DNA from: Telmatactis stephensoni
Lineage: Eukaryota; Cnidaria; Anthozoa; Actiniaria; Isophelliidae
Length of the DNA stretch: 64,000 nucleotides
Assembly (NCBI GenBank): GCA_029948255.1
Contig: JALIZF010001684.1
Location: forward strand, 481,001 to 545,000
Direction: 5' to 3'
Of this stretch, positions 1 through 38,645 are shown one piece after another. The translations under genes were made by a program, and so were the position numbers. A model generated the notes under the pieces. It saw only the letters and a list, made by a program, of their open reading frames with translations, was not told where the DNA came from and made no database searches. Position 1 is the first letter of the stretch. Every line of letters begins with the position of its first letter.

Positions 1-287
1 ATGGAAGTTTGCGGATCGGCGGATTGAGCCTTCTTTTACGTGCGGATTCTCGGATAATGATATTTTTAAGAACGGATTTGCGGATTCATCCACAATGGTG
101 AGAATCGCGGATTTGAAGGAATCTTGTAGGTCGCTAGAAATCGTTGTTAGATCTTTGCTGGACTCCAACTCTCGGAGTAGTTACATTTGCAAGCCTTGCG
201 AACATTGCCAATTCAAAATCTCACAACGCTGCGTGACGCGCAGCCAATTTCTTTCAGCCTTGCATGCTGTGTTACCGGTACAACGTT

Positions 288-636
288 GCGGCGCTAGAGC
301 AGTTTTCTTCGTATGAATGTGAAACTGACCGCGCCGTGCCGTGGCCGTGTCAGTATATCTGAAAAACATTGCCGTAGATTTCGTATGAGTGTGAAACGCA
401 CCGCGCCGTACCGTGACCGTGTGAGTGCCGTGATGTCTATAGAGCGGTTTTCGTATGAGTGGGAAACTGACCGTACCGTACCGTGACCGTGTCAGTACCG
501 TAATGTCTATAAAAACATTCGAAATTCCGGCCGTAACGTACCGTGCATTCACCGTAACTGGTACGGTCAGTTTCCCACTCATACGAAAAGCGCTCTAAAA
601 ACATTTGACACACACAGTCATACGAAATCTACTCTA
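288..636. repeat. Composite palindromic MITE (family A)
   Basis: Inverted termini containing CGTATGAGTGTGAAAC face matching CACTCATACGAAA ends. One pair (about 288-335 with 557-600) lies inside or beside a second pair (about 374-400 with 615-636). The interior is made of repeated GTACCGTGACCGTG-like blocks. Related copies occur near 13.2, 19.1, 19.4 and 49.3 kb. No coding capacity; the open frames across it are by-products of the palindrome. Confidence 0.7.
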
Positions 637-746
637 TGAAGTTGTTGTTGCTTTAAAAGTTGTTTTACCGTAGCTATCTCAGAATCCATCGGATAGCACG
701 TTGCGAGACTTTTGGGAGACAACTCACGGCTTGCATCAAGACATAT

Positions 747-1452
747 AGACAAGGCGCAAAATTGAAAAAGTCGATCGCAAAAAGTGCAGAAGGCATTTTG
801 GGGTAGAGGATGGTAACATAACTATTCAAAACTAAATTTTCATGCTGAATCCAAATATGGCTGTTACCAAGACATATTCTGCAATCTTATACGTGTAAAT
901 GACGTATTTGTGAATTTCTACAGTCATTTTATACTAACGGCTTTTTCATGTAATTTCAAAAGTTCCCAAACTTAAAAACAATTACCATAGCTGGAAAGAG
1001 CATACCAAAATCAGTAAAACTGTGAAGTTTGAAGGATATCAGTGAAATAATCAAGGAGATACGAATTTTCAAAAAACGAAATTTTGTATGAAAACACTTA
1101 CAGTTATGCAAGAGATACAAACAAATTTCGATTTTTGAAAATTCGTATCTCCTTGAGTTTTCAACTGATATCCATCAAACATCACAGTTTTGCTGATTTT
1201 GATATGCTCTTTCCAGCTATGGTAATTGTTTTTAAGTTTGGGAACTTTTGGAATTACATGAAAAAGCCGTTAGTATGAAATGACTGTAGCAATTCACAAA
1301 ACACGTCTTACACGCATAAGATTGCAGAATACGTCTTGGTAACAGTCATATTCGCATTCAGCATGAAAAATCGGTTTAGAATAGTTATGTTACCAGCCTC
1401 TACCCCAAAATGCCTTCAGGTATCTGATTTCTCGAAAATGCGCCTTGTCTAA
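747..1452. repeat. Long foldback (inverted-repeat) element
   Basis: Two arms of roughly 300 bp are near reverse complements. The left arm starts AGACAAGGCGCAAAA and runs through GGCATTTTGGGGTAGAGG to the ACGAATTTTC region near 1070. The right arm runs from about 1125 and ends TGCGCCTTGTCT near 1450. The arms are gapped and mismatched at the few-percent level, with a short central spacer. No transposase is seen, so it is a non-autonomous foldback or MITE. Confidence 0.8.
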
Positions 1453-1536
1453 TATTGATATAATTTCTTTTTTTAATTTAATGCGCTTACCATATTTTGT
1501 TTTTCAGGTTTTTATCAGTTTTTTTGCTTAACTTTT

Positions 1537-1726
1537 ACATGTTCTTTATCATTTTCCGACGTTTGTTTCGTGGACGTCAGCCAACTTTTATTCTTTTATT
1601 TCTTCTATTTTGCAGAATTGTACGATTTCAAGAATCTTGCTGTTGTCACGAAAAGAGTGCCGTTGCCAGAAGCGAAAAAAACAAACAAACACACAAACAA
1701 ACGTCGGAAAATGATAAAGAACATGT
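1537..1726. repeat. Perfect 32-bp inverted repeat
   Basis: Positions 1537-1568 and 1695-1726 are perfect reverse complements (ACATGTTCTTTATCATTTTC... against its complement) around a spacer of about 126 bp. The open frames called here on both strands follow from this palindrome and look non-coding. Confidence 0.75.
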
Positions 1727-2121
1727 ACCGTGTGCGCTCGTCCGCCAATTTTGAAAAGAGAAAGAAAGGAAGGAAAAATGAAAAGAAAAATCCCTCCGTC
1801 TTTATCATGCATGTGGCGCGAACAAAATAAAATTGTGCTCAACGGGGAGCGCAATTATATATATATAAGCTGACGTGACATACAACAATTGTATGTACTA
1901 CTGTCAAAAGGTTTTCCGTTAAGTCTTGCCATCTGTTCTCAATGCTGTACATTAACCTCTACAATAAAACGTCACCAGTTATAATTAATCCAGTGCCATT
2001 GTTGTCAGGGACAACAGGTGGTTAACCAACAAAAAATACCCACCATATACTGATAACGAAATTGAAAGTCACCACGTGATATTTAGAATATTATTATTGT
2101 TCAAGTCATGGTCTATTAAAG

Positions 2122-3984
2122 TTGCATTTTGTGGTAATATTCATTAAATATGTGAACTTTGTTCAAAGTTGCTGTTGTGCATATCCTGTCGAGGCGACAA
2201 ACTCAGCATTTTCAAGCAGCGAGCTGCAGACAAAGAGAACTGCCTCTTCTAAAGAACTTGTTGTCGCGCGAAGGCTTCTAACTCAGGTAATTTTACCTCT
2301 CGTCTCTCTGTTATTACTCTGCCGACATGATATTTTGCTTATCGCTTTGCGTGGTAGTAATATATACATAAAATAAGGTTTCCTGGCCGACTTCCTGCTC
2401 TGTTTAGAAAACGATCGCTTGAGTCAGGTCTGCCGCAGAAAGCGATAGCAATGGCACAGAGGTCGAGAATATAGAATGTTTGAAAGAAATATATTTCTTA
2501 TGGATGTAGTAAAACATTTCAAACGCTTGAGGGAAAAAGAAATGTTCTCTTTCAATTTCTTTGCTTTTATAAAGAAGAATATATAATCAGAAATGATTAA
2601 CTTATACTGGCAAAAATACAGTAGTAGCAAAAAACTGTTTTAGTAACCCTAGGTTTGGACTATATATGCAAAAGGTGGCTTGTTATAATTAATTGTTCAT
2701 TTTGCAATCATTATTTGTATCTTAATGTCAGTTCTATATTATGCGTGGGTTCAGGTTCATGTAATCATATTTTATCATCTTATATGATCCAAATACTACA
2801 TAAAATATAACTATATAAAAGATGTGAGAAAATGGTTAGCATACTTAGCACTTTATAACTCGAAACTGATCAAACTTAATCAAAAGTATACAATAAGTCC
2901 AACTTATTAATTTTGAAATATTTTATTTCTCAGGAATCCTTAACTTCTAGCTTGTCAGCGGTACATGGTTCTATCATGATGTCATCCACGCTGATTCAGT
3001 TACCAGGGCATCCCCATGACATCCTCATTCTTAAAAATAGAAATGACATCAGCGCCTTGGAATCCAATTACTCTCCTCTTCAACAGTCACAAGCGCTTGG
3101 TAATGGCTTTTGATTATGTCTAAATTAGTTCATTAATTAAACAAGAGAACCCCACTATCTCGAACACGGTATAAAAATAAAGAAACTGAATTAAATTTCC
3201 CGACCACAAAGAAACCTGCTAGTTGCTTGCATCACTCAACTTTTTTTTTTCATTTAAATAATATAAGATGCCTCTCAAATTCCAGCTGCTATCTCGGAAA
3301 TTCAATCAGCTAGCTTTTATTTGAAGTTCAAAACGCGGGATTCACTGGGTTCTACTGTATTCGTTCATCTCTCACGCACAAAGCGAAATTTTATCTTAAT
3401 ATGCAAATGCATTAGAGGCAGGTTGCATTGTTTATAGTCAAAGTGTTATGTAGTCAAACATCCTGTGTTGTTATATGAAAATCCAAATGGCAGAGTAAAT
3501 ATTCGGATATGCTCAAGTTTAAGCGAACCCCGACACAAAGTTAGTATTTTGAAAAATCATAAATTATTATTGCTTTTTACTCAGAAACTTTAGCAAAAAT
3601 CCAGCAATTAACCTGGCGAGGATGTTAGCAGTTGAAAGTTGAACTCCATTTTTTCATTCATATGTACATCGCGGTCGATTTACTAAAATATCGTCAGCCT
3701 GATACCATACACAAATTGTGATAACTCATGCTTTAAAAATACCGGCTTGAAATAAAGCATTAATTACTTTCACATATGCATCTTTAGTTAAGTTAACTAT
3801 AACGTTATTATTTAACAGACCTTTCCGCCGACAATGTGAACGAAAATGGAGATTTCTCGCTCTGCTTTGGTGGCAGCGTCAAAGAATATCATTATGAGAA
3901 CGAACAGTTCGCTGAAAACTACGACTGGGAGATTCCTGGCAAGAAGACTGCTACTGTTGTCAATATTGTTGCCATTTATGAAAG
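2122..3984 (+). CDS. Unidentified spliced gene, three internal exons (partial)
   Basis: I do not recognise this protein. Exon a is open from about 2122 to 2286 (its true acceptor or start is unclear) and ends CTCAG before gtaatt in phase 0. Exon b is 2934-3099, after tttatttctcag and before gtaatg. Exon c is 3819-3984, after tatttaacag and before gtatgg. The phases join (0/0, then 1/1) to give about 165 codons with no stop, and base composition is clearly richer in GC than the flanks. The product has a Ser/Thr/Lys-rich start, then GHPHDILILKNRND, then ENGDFSLCFGG, then EIPGKKTATVVNIVAIYE. The GDFSLCF stretch faintly recalls GOLD/p24 domains, too weakly to name it. The last donor leaves phase 2. 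No convincing downstream exon of its own was found before 6.8 kb, but a phase-compatible AG lies just before the aPKC start. Confidence 0.45.
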
Positions 3985-4203
3985 GTATGGACTATATATA
4001 GCAGACATTCAGCTGTCTCTTTCCAGCTGGAAAAATATAATAATAAAAATGGCGGGAAAACTGGTTGCCGATGCGGCGCGCTTGCTTGACCACTGTTTTT
4101 TCTCGCACCGTTTGGAACGCAGCTCGCTTACATGCAATTCGCAAGCAGACAAAGAGCAGTTTCTTGTAGGAACCTTAAGTAAATAGTTAATGCTCGTTTG
4201 TTC

Positions 4204-4427
4204 AGGGTCCCCTATACCTGTTTGAAACGTGAATGGCTGATTTACTTTGACGTGAAACGTGATTTAATTAAGGTCTAAAATATTTTTTTGCGTCCACGTG
4301 AAAGCAACTTTTGATTTTTTTGTGAACATGAAAGAGATTTTTTAATTATCCGTGACGCCGAAAAGACTAGATATTTTTGCGTGATTTTATTTGGCAATGG
4401 GGTATAGGGGACCCTGTTTGTTGAGAG
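4204..4427. mobile_element. MITE with CAGGGTCCCCTATACC termini
   Basis: The element begins CAGGGTCCCCTATACC and ends GGTATAGGGGACCCTG, which are perfect reverse complements. It is flanked by TTTGTT on both sides, a likely target-site duplication. The interior has short GTGAAACGTGA-like repeats and no open frame, so it is a non-autonomous DNA transposon. Confidence 0.8.
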
Positions 4428-4899
4428 ACAGCGTTGTAAAAAGTGGGTATCTTTTCATATCAGTCATTTTCTGCAGTTAAACAAACACTGCTTAAATGTA
4501 AATGTAATCTTTGCACAATCCGACCATTGCAGGAGAAAATAACTTATTAGTAATTAATAATTTCCCCCTGACCATACATTCTTGTGAATGGAAATCTCAT
4601 CTCATATAGTATATGGTAGCTAGCATATTATAGGTCAATGTGTGCGACGCGTGATTGCTCCAAAACTTCATGCGTGATCAATGCGTGATCGAGCCCAAGC
4701 GTGATGGTTGATTTGCCATTTAAAAATGGAGCAGCTTGATTAATTCGTGATTGGCAGGCTCCTCGCCTTTCGCTCTTTTTTACTGGCTTCCGCTCTTATT
4801 TGCTACCGTAGCCTCAGGGTCAGTCTGTACTGTAAGTGCTACTTTTCTTTGCCCATATAGCCAGGCGTATTAAAGATTACTGGATATTAAGCGGTTAAT

Positions 4900-5063
4900 A
4901 GGGCTCGTTCACATAAGAAAGGGTGCCCTTAGGGCTTGTCCACATGAGAGAGGATGCCTCTATGTAGAAGGGATAACTCTTTTGTTTTGTGTCCCCAGGG
5001 AAAAGAAAACAAAAGAGTTATCCCTGCTACATAGGGGCACCCTCTTTCATGTGAACGGGCCTT
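4900..5063. mobile_element. Harbinger-like palindromic MITE (family B, copy 1)
   Basis: Termini are GGGCTCGTTCACAT and ATGTGAACGGGCC. The core has GGATAACTCTTTTGTTTTGTG facing CAAAAGAGTTATCCC. It is a diverged copy of the element at 33600-33733, with a short internal duplication of the left end (about 4932-4950). Confidence 0.7.
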
Positions 5064-6842
5064 TAAAGTGGACACGTGACACGAGCGTCTCTGAGAGTGA
5101 CACCTCGATCATCTAGCTATCTTGTCCTTGACAAATACTCATTAAGCACTCTGGCATTATCTATAATTATTATATTTATCGTGAATGGCTATCGAAATCG
5201 CTCTAGCTCATCATGAATTCGAAATACTTTGAAGAATGTTGTCTTAGTTGCTTTGCCTTGGTGCGTATATAGCTGCTGGAACCTCTGGAGCCCATCGGAA
5301 TCGAGAAATATTTTTAGAAATCTTATTTCAGCCATCTTTGTCATCGTTTCCTAGGCAATGCTGATCGAGTTTTGGAATTTGTCATCAATCAAAACTTTCA
5401 GCTAATTAAGTCTGACAGCTGGTACAAAAGCAATTAAACTCCTCGAACGAAAAGTGAGAGCTTTAATAATTGGTCTTATTGATAACTCACGTTGGGACAC
5501 TTTAACTAGAGATTCCTCGATCATACGGGAAACGGCAGACGGCAGAGATGATCATGCACGTGACCTACTTTTTACCTACTTTTTTTTCGCACATGACGTT
5601 TCCCATTTGCCGGCACTTAAATGAAGGAGTGGCCAAGCGCGAGATGCCCTCCCTCTCGCTTTGAAACGGCAATGTCAGACGCGAAAAAAGCAGGACACGT
5701 GATCCTCTCTGCTGACTGGCGTTTCCCGTGTACGTGCATGATGCTTAATCTATCTACTGATACAGGCAGGCCGTGACAAGAAACGAATCCGCTTTGTGAG
5801 CTCCGACGGCTTTGTGCATTGTGTCTCAATGAAAAGTACTAAGCCCTGGCGCCGCCACAGCTAGATATTTGTCATAATGTCTGCCAAATCACGTAAATTT
5901 GCATTATTCGATTTATCGTAAGGCTAGCCTCATCCGTTTTCCCTGTACCATGCATTATATTTGCCATGCATGTATATCCCATTCTATATCGTGTAAAATC
6001 TATGTGTAAAATCTGTGTTTAAACCATGTAATTATGTACCCATGTGTAAATATAAAAGAACCAATGTCCAATGTCCATCACAAACGAATCGACGACAATG
6101 CGATAGAGAGGATTCCCAATCCGTCCTTACTTGATCAGTGAGAAAGAAGTCTTGAGCTTGGCTCCTGTCCAAAGAAGTGTATTGAACTGAAAATTGGAAT
6201 TTGGCGACAAAAATAAAGATGAACATGCATGTAGGGCTATAAAAGCAGCGAAAAGAGCCCCGCGATGAAGAACAGATTACTACATGGGTTCCTGATGTGA
6301 TCTGAAATTTTCGCGGCATGTTAATTTTCGGTGATTCGTATATTTTGCGACACTTTGATTTTACAATTTGACGAAAAAGACACATTGTAACTCACTTGAA
6401 TGAGCAATACTAATTTTCGCAGACACTTTAATTTCACGATTTTTTTTAAAATCATCATAATTTTTTAGAATGAATCATCGTCATCATATCCCTCATCATC
6501 CGATATTATCAACTCAAAGCCAGTGCCAGAATGATGAGTTCATTTCCCATTTCTTGATATGCTCTAACATATGATAATGTCGTATAAATAAACTGCATAA
6601 TTTCACAATGTCACGCTGACTATATAATTCTTTTCGGAAATTAAAGACGTGACTCACTACCGAAATCGAGCGTTACGTACAGCGGTTTCAATGTTAGAAA
6701 TGTTTGGAATGTGGTCACGTGACATCTAGTAACGACAAGCAAGCAAAGGCTCCACAGTCTGTGAACTTTACGAAGAGTTTGGTCAAAACAAACTTGTATT
6801 TATCCTTCTACTCCGTTAATTTTGTAATGCAAAGCTAGAAAT

Positions 6843-34534
<27,692 letters not shown>

Positions 34535-35380
34535 TGATAGTCATCCATCATTTCAATCATTTCTCGATGCAATATAATTTCGTGAAAACAAAATCATGGC
34601 TTACAAAATTTCATTGAATTCGTCTAGGGTTCGAAGTACAAAGGCATTGATAGTTGATGGAACAGTAGTAAAATAAGGACCGTCGATATAGGGCTCATCA
34701 ACTATTAACGTTTTGAATTCTGAAAATTAGGATCAAGTAAATATTCTTATTTTTGTTGCATTACGCAATTAAATGTTTTTATGTGAAACGATTTGATATA
34801 ATTATTGTGCTGTACGCAATAGGTAACTTGATAATAGAAAACGTTATTCAAAGACAAACGGAAAAGCCCTCATGCTGCCCGTTACCAACGTTTTACAAGA
34901 TGTTGTCTTAATGACGTCATACAAGATGGCCGACGTCGCATGTTTTGTTAGATGACGTCATTAAATATGGCTGCCTTGAAATTTCGTGAAATGTGACATG
35001 ACGGTAGTACAGTAAATGACGTCAAACCAGATAGCCCAGAAATGACGTCATTTAAAATGGCTGAGATCACTCACGGTGAACAAGTTGTGACGTCATTCAA
35101 GATGGCCGCCATGTACCATAAGTATGTTGGTCAGTTTTATTTTTAATGATAAATTTCTAGGAATGTGTAATGTTTGTAAATTTTTCACAACAATCTAGTA
35201 AGATGTGACGTTATCTACCATGTGCTATTCTGTACATATTTACCAGTTGTCATTTAACTTGTAATATTTGAATCTACGCTACTATGGGCAGTTCAATGTT
35301 TGCAGGATCGAACACGAACTGCTTGAGTGACTGATGTCTTCAGAATAGGTTGTAAAATTAATAAAGTTAGGGCTTTTTGT
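34535..35380 (+). other. Presumed aPKC 3' untranslated region
   Basis: From the TAG stop to the AATAAA at 35360 there is no coding sequence. Five TGACGTCA palindromes occur here (34912, 34953, 35017, 35043, 35088), several followed by AAGATGGC(T/C)GCC-like text. The extent of the real 3' UTR is inferred from the first convincing poly(A) signal. Confidence 0.5.
35360..35365 (+). promoter_or_regulatory. Probable aPKC poly(A) signal
   Basis: AATAAA in the context AATTAATAAAGTTAGG, about 830 nt after the stop codon. It is followed by a T-run at about 35400-35412 that could serve as the downstream element. No earlier AATAAA was noticed in the UTR. Confidence 0.45.
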
Positions 35381-35412
35381 TTAATTGTCCGTTCGAGCGT
35401 TTTTTTTTTTTC

Positions 35413-35535
35413 CCTTAAGCCTTGTTTTCACTGCAACGCAAGCATAAGCGCAAGCACAAGATATGAAAAAGTTTTGATCCTTGCGCTTATGCTCGCGCTT
35501 GTGCTTGCGTCGAGGTGAAAATCAGGCTTTATTGA
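35413..35535. mobile_element. MITE (family E): AGCCTGGTTTTCACT termini, copy 1
   Basis: AAGCCTTGTTTTCACTGCAACG then CAAGCATAAGCGCAAGCAC on the left faces GTGCTTGCGTCGAGGTGAAAA then TCAGGCTT on the right. The same family occurs at about 38025-38610 and 62498-62815. Confidence 0.7.
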
Positions 35536-35847
35536 AAACTGCTATAGCAAACGAACGCTAACATCCCTTGGCTCCTTTTACTGAACGTTTGTTATATGTT
35601 ATATGCCCCAGATATTCAGAAAAAAATTATCTTCAAGTATTTCATTAAATGAATTCTTCACTTCCGAATAAGAGCAGCGCGATTCCCGAACTACCCAGGG
35701 TGCAGGGAAATAACGGGTAGCTACAGCTTTTCAAGTGTGAATGCAGAATCTGTCTTTCTTATATTATAACAAGTTGTCATCAAGCAAAACTACTATTTGT
35801 ATTTTTTATTAAACCGAATCAGTTCAGCAATATGAAACGGCCATATT

Positions 35848-35882
35848 GGATGACGTCATCTAAGAATCCAATATGGCCGTCG
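35848..35882. repeat. Short palindrome containing TGACGTCA
   Basis: ACGGCCATATTGGATGACGTCATCTAAGAATCCAATATGGCCGT: arms CGGCCATATTGGAT and ATCCAATATGGCCG are perfect complements, and the left arm is followed by the CRE palindrome at 35851-35858. Confidence 0.7.
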
Positions 35883-35929
35883 GTATAATCTACCGAGAGT
35901 GAATTAGTTTGTATCTGGTTATAATTAAA

Positions 35930-36133
35930 GCCCAATTTATATTATAACATGTCACGACACCCCTAAATCTTGGTACGCGGACCGATTATTTTGGGTGCGG
36001 CACATCTATCAGACCAACAAATTTGCTGTTCACCGACGATGATACTTATACGTTTGCTGTACCAAAAATAGTAGGCCCGAGTACCCAGAATTAGGGGTGC
36101 CGTGCCAATAAAAAGTTGTGTAGATCGGGCTTA
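35930..36133. mobile_element. MITE (family D, copy 2)
   Basis: Starts AAGCCCAATTTATATTATAA and ends GTAGATCGGGCTT. The internal CGATTATTTTGGGTGCGGCA, ACCAACAAATTTGCTGTTCA and CCCAGAATTAGGGGTGCCG match the copy at 23985-24178 with numerous substitutions. Confidence 0.7.
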
Positions 36134-36284
36134 GTATGTCCATCTCGAGAATAGATTAAATAGATCTGGCGAACTGCCTCTGGTGGAAATACGGATAAAA
36201 GAGGGACCAAGAAGAAAAAGAAAACTATTTTCCTCTCTCCTTATTATATTCTCTCCACCAGAGGCGCTCTGAATCATATTTAAG

Positions 36285-36585
36285 CAATATAGAACGCGCG
36301 CGCATGTCTCTGTACTGTGATTTAAACACGATAGAAGATGTAGAGCAAGAGAAAAGCAAGCTTAGGAACACGAGGCGTAGCCGAGTTTAATTCTCTTGCT
36401 TTTCGAGTGCTTTACATCATCCATGCAGATTGTTTATATCACAGTACAGAGACATAAGCGATCGTTTTATATTGATTTTATAAAATATTTTCGACGTTTT
36501 TGTGCAAGCCATGTCTCTGTCCTCTGATATAAATATGGTAGCCAGCCAATCAGCGCGCGCGCGTTATATCTCAAATATTTTATAA
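36285..36585. repeat. Dispersed 300-bp repeat (family C, copy 2)
   Basis: ATAGAACGCGCGCGCATGTC to CAGCGCGCGCGCGTTATATC, collinear with 8295-8593. It has the same AGATGTAGAGCAAGAGAAAA stem and the same TCTGTCCTCTGATATAAA...ATGGTAGCCAGCC tail. Confidence 0.75.
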
Positions 36586-36776
36586 TATTTCCGCTGTAAG
36601 ATGATATTATATGCAATGATTATTGATGATGTCAGACTACTGTAAAATTACCACAGAGTAAATCAGATTGTAAGTACTCTAGCTAGCTGCTGATATTTCC
36701 GGTCCAGACAAACAATACGCGCCTGACATATACTGGAACATATCAGACAGTGAAATACCATGCATGCACCGTGACT

Positions 36777-37205
36777 CAGGCCCCATCCACAATAAAACGT
36801 TTTTATTTGTAAACGCCTATATTTTTGAGCGTTTACATATATGTCCCGTGCACACGAAAACGCTGATCGTTTTAACCGAAAACGCCTCTTTTTGAAAACG
36901 CTTTTCAACGTGACTATTTTCGAGAACGCTCATCCTTGGTTTCCGTGTGGACAGTCCTAAACGTTTTTTTTTTCCTGAAACTCTTGACCCATGTAATTCA
37001 TTTCCAGTCCTTTTTAAGCAGGATAAACAAACGTTTGCGCATGTTCATTAGTGCCCAGGGTCCATGACGCCTTTTCGCAGCGTTCTCATCGATCGTTCTC
37101 ACGTGGACAGGCAAAAACGAAGTGAAATCGATCGCGTGGACGGAGAACGTTTTAGTCGTATACATCTATATAAACAGAAAACGTTTCCGTATGGACAGGG
37201 CCTTA
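36777..37205. mobile_element. MITE with AGGCCC...GGGCCT ends and AAACG-rich interior
   Basis: The left end AGGCCCCATCCACAATAAAA faces the right end TCCGTATGGACAGGGCCTT. The interior has many AAAACG/CGTTTT words and CGTGTGGACAG / CGTGGACAGG phrases. It is of the same general type as family B (host word GGGCC...CACA) but a distinct sequence. Confidence 0.6.
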
Positions 37206-38024
37206 GTGATTTAATTGATTAAATGTTCAACATCGATGTCCATATAAGGCTTATCCAATCAAAGCGCTAACACACGGCGCACCCATATAGTCAAACACAT
37301 CCTAAAATGGAAGAATATATAGGCCGTGTCTAGTACTACACATACTAGTACTTGTACACTAGGAATTAAGGTTTATCCTAAGAGATAGCATATAGGTCGC
37401 CGTACTCAATTCAGCATTGGATTGTGCAAATTATGGATGTGCAAAATTAAATATTGGAAATCCAAATGGATTTATAAAAAATATAAATTTTCTTTAATCT
37501 CAGTGTAACAACATGGTCATTTGCCCAAACGTTTGATTGTTTGTTGTTAAACCTAGATTTCTTTCTTCTTGTGCTAACAATAGCGTGACACAACACCTTC
37601 GACCATCTTATACTAGCAATGTCAAATGATGCTGGGTTTCATGGAGGGCTTTAGAACTCGGGGGCCTTTTGTAATAAATTAGCTTCCTATCAATTTCTTC
37701 TCAACACATCCAGTGGACTCCATCTAATAAGGTCGACACTCTCAGAACCATCGCGTCTTTTCGCCTAAGCCAAGGTACCAATTCAACGTTCTCTTGTTGC
37801 GTTAGACGGAGTTGACTTACAAGCCTCGGTTGCACGTAGAGTGGATAGCACTTTCAGCTGGATAAATACCTTAAAGTTACTATTTTTAGCGACTACTAAA
37901 TGTAGCGATTTCTCTGGTGTAAAATTTAGCTTGCTCATTAATTACTCTAGCGCTACCCATTCTTCGTGCAACACTGAGGGGTCAAAAAAACAAGATACTG
38001 CACTTGGGCTAGAGGTGTGCCTTG

Positions 38025-38610
38025 AAGCCTGGTTTTCACTAGTGACAAGCATAAGCACAAGCAACATACACAGACTCAGTAATATACTGCTCATTAGCAG
38101 TGCTTGTCTTTTCACTAGTGACATAAGCATAAGCACAAGCAACATACACAGACTCAGTAATGTACTGCTCATTACCAGTACTTGCATAGTGACATAAGCA
38201 TAAGCACAAGCAACATACACAGACTCAGTAATGTACTGCTCATTAGCAGTGCTTGTCTTTTCACTAGTGACATAAGCATAAGCACCAGCAACATACACAG
38301 ACTGTGACTCGTCCCCAGTCGTCTCGCTCGAAAAACAAAGGCAGGGACTTGTACTCGAAAAGCGCAGGGATCATGGGAAGGGGGAGAGAAGCGAGACGTC
38401 GTCTCCTCCTCCTCTCTCTCCCCTTCCCTTGATCCTTTGCGATTTTTTCTTTTTACCCTTGACTCTTTGCACGCGCTTTCTTTGCGAGTATTAGGAGACG
38501 ACTGGGGACGAGTCAGACACAGACTCAGTAATGTATTGCTAATTAGCAGTGCCTATGTGATAAATGCAGTACTGAGTCTGCGTATGTTGCTTATGCTTAA
38601 ACCAGGCTTC
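38025..38610. mobile_element. MITE (family E, copy 2) with internal tandem repeat and nested insertion
   Basis: The outer ends are GAAGCCTGGTTTTCACTAGT and GCTTAAACCAGGCTTC. Inside, a 70-79-bp unit (ATAAGCACAAGCAACATACA then CAGACTCAGTAATGTACTGC) is repeated 3.5 times (about 38045-38310). A second palindromic element, GACTCGTCCCCAGTCGTCTC ... AGACGACTGGGGACGAGTC (about 38309-38514), is inserted between the repeats. Confidence 0.7.
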
Positions 38611-38645
38611 ATAGAGGCACGTACTTTGAGTTTACTAGCCTACGA

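Larger units (their letters stand above)
3985..6842. other. Non-coding stretch between the orphan exons and aPKC
   Basis: It holds a TIR element (4204-4427), a Harbinger-like palindrome (about 4900-5063) and otherwise AT-rich unique sequence. The open reading frames near 5.6-5.8 kb and 6.0-6.4 kb (- strand) show no recognisable domain and no exon structure. Any aPKC 5' untranslated exon or promoter must lie here or further upstream; I could not place it. Confidence 0.5.

Noticed and set aside
181..582. 133-codon - strand frame near the window start
   Set aside because: Lies over the family A palindrome; its repeated HTH/TVTV wording reflects the DNA repeat.
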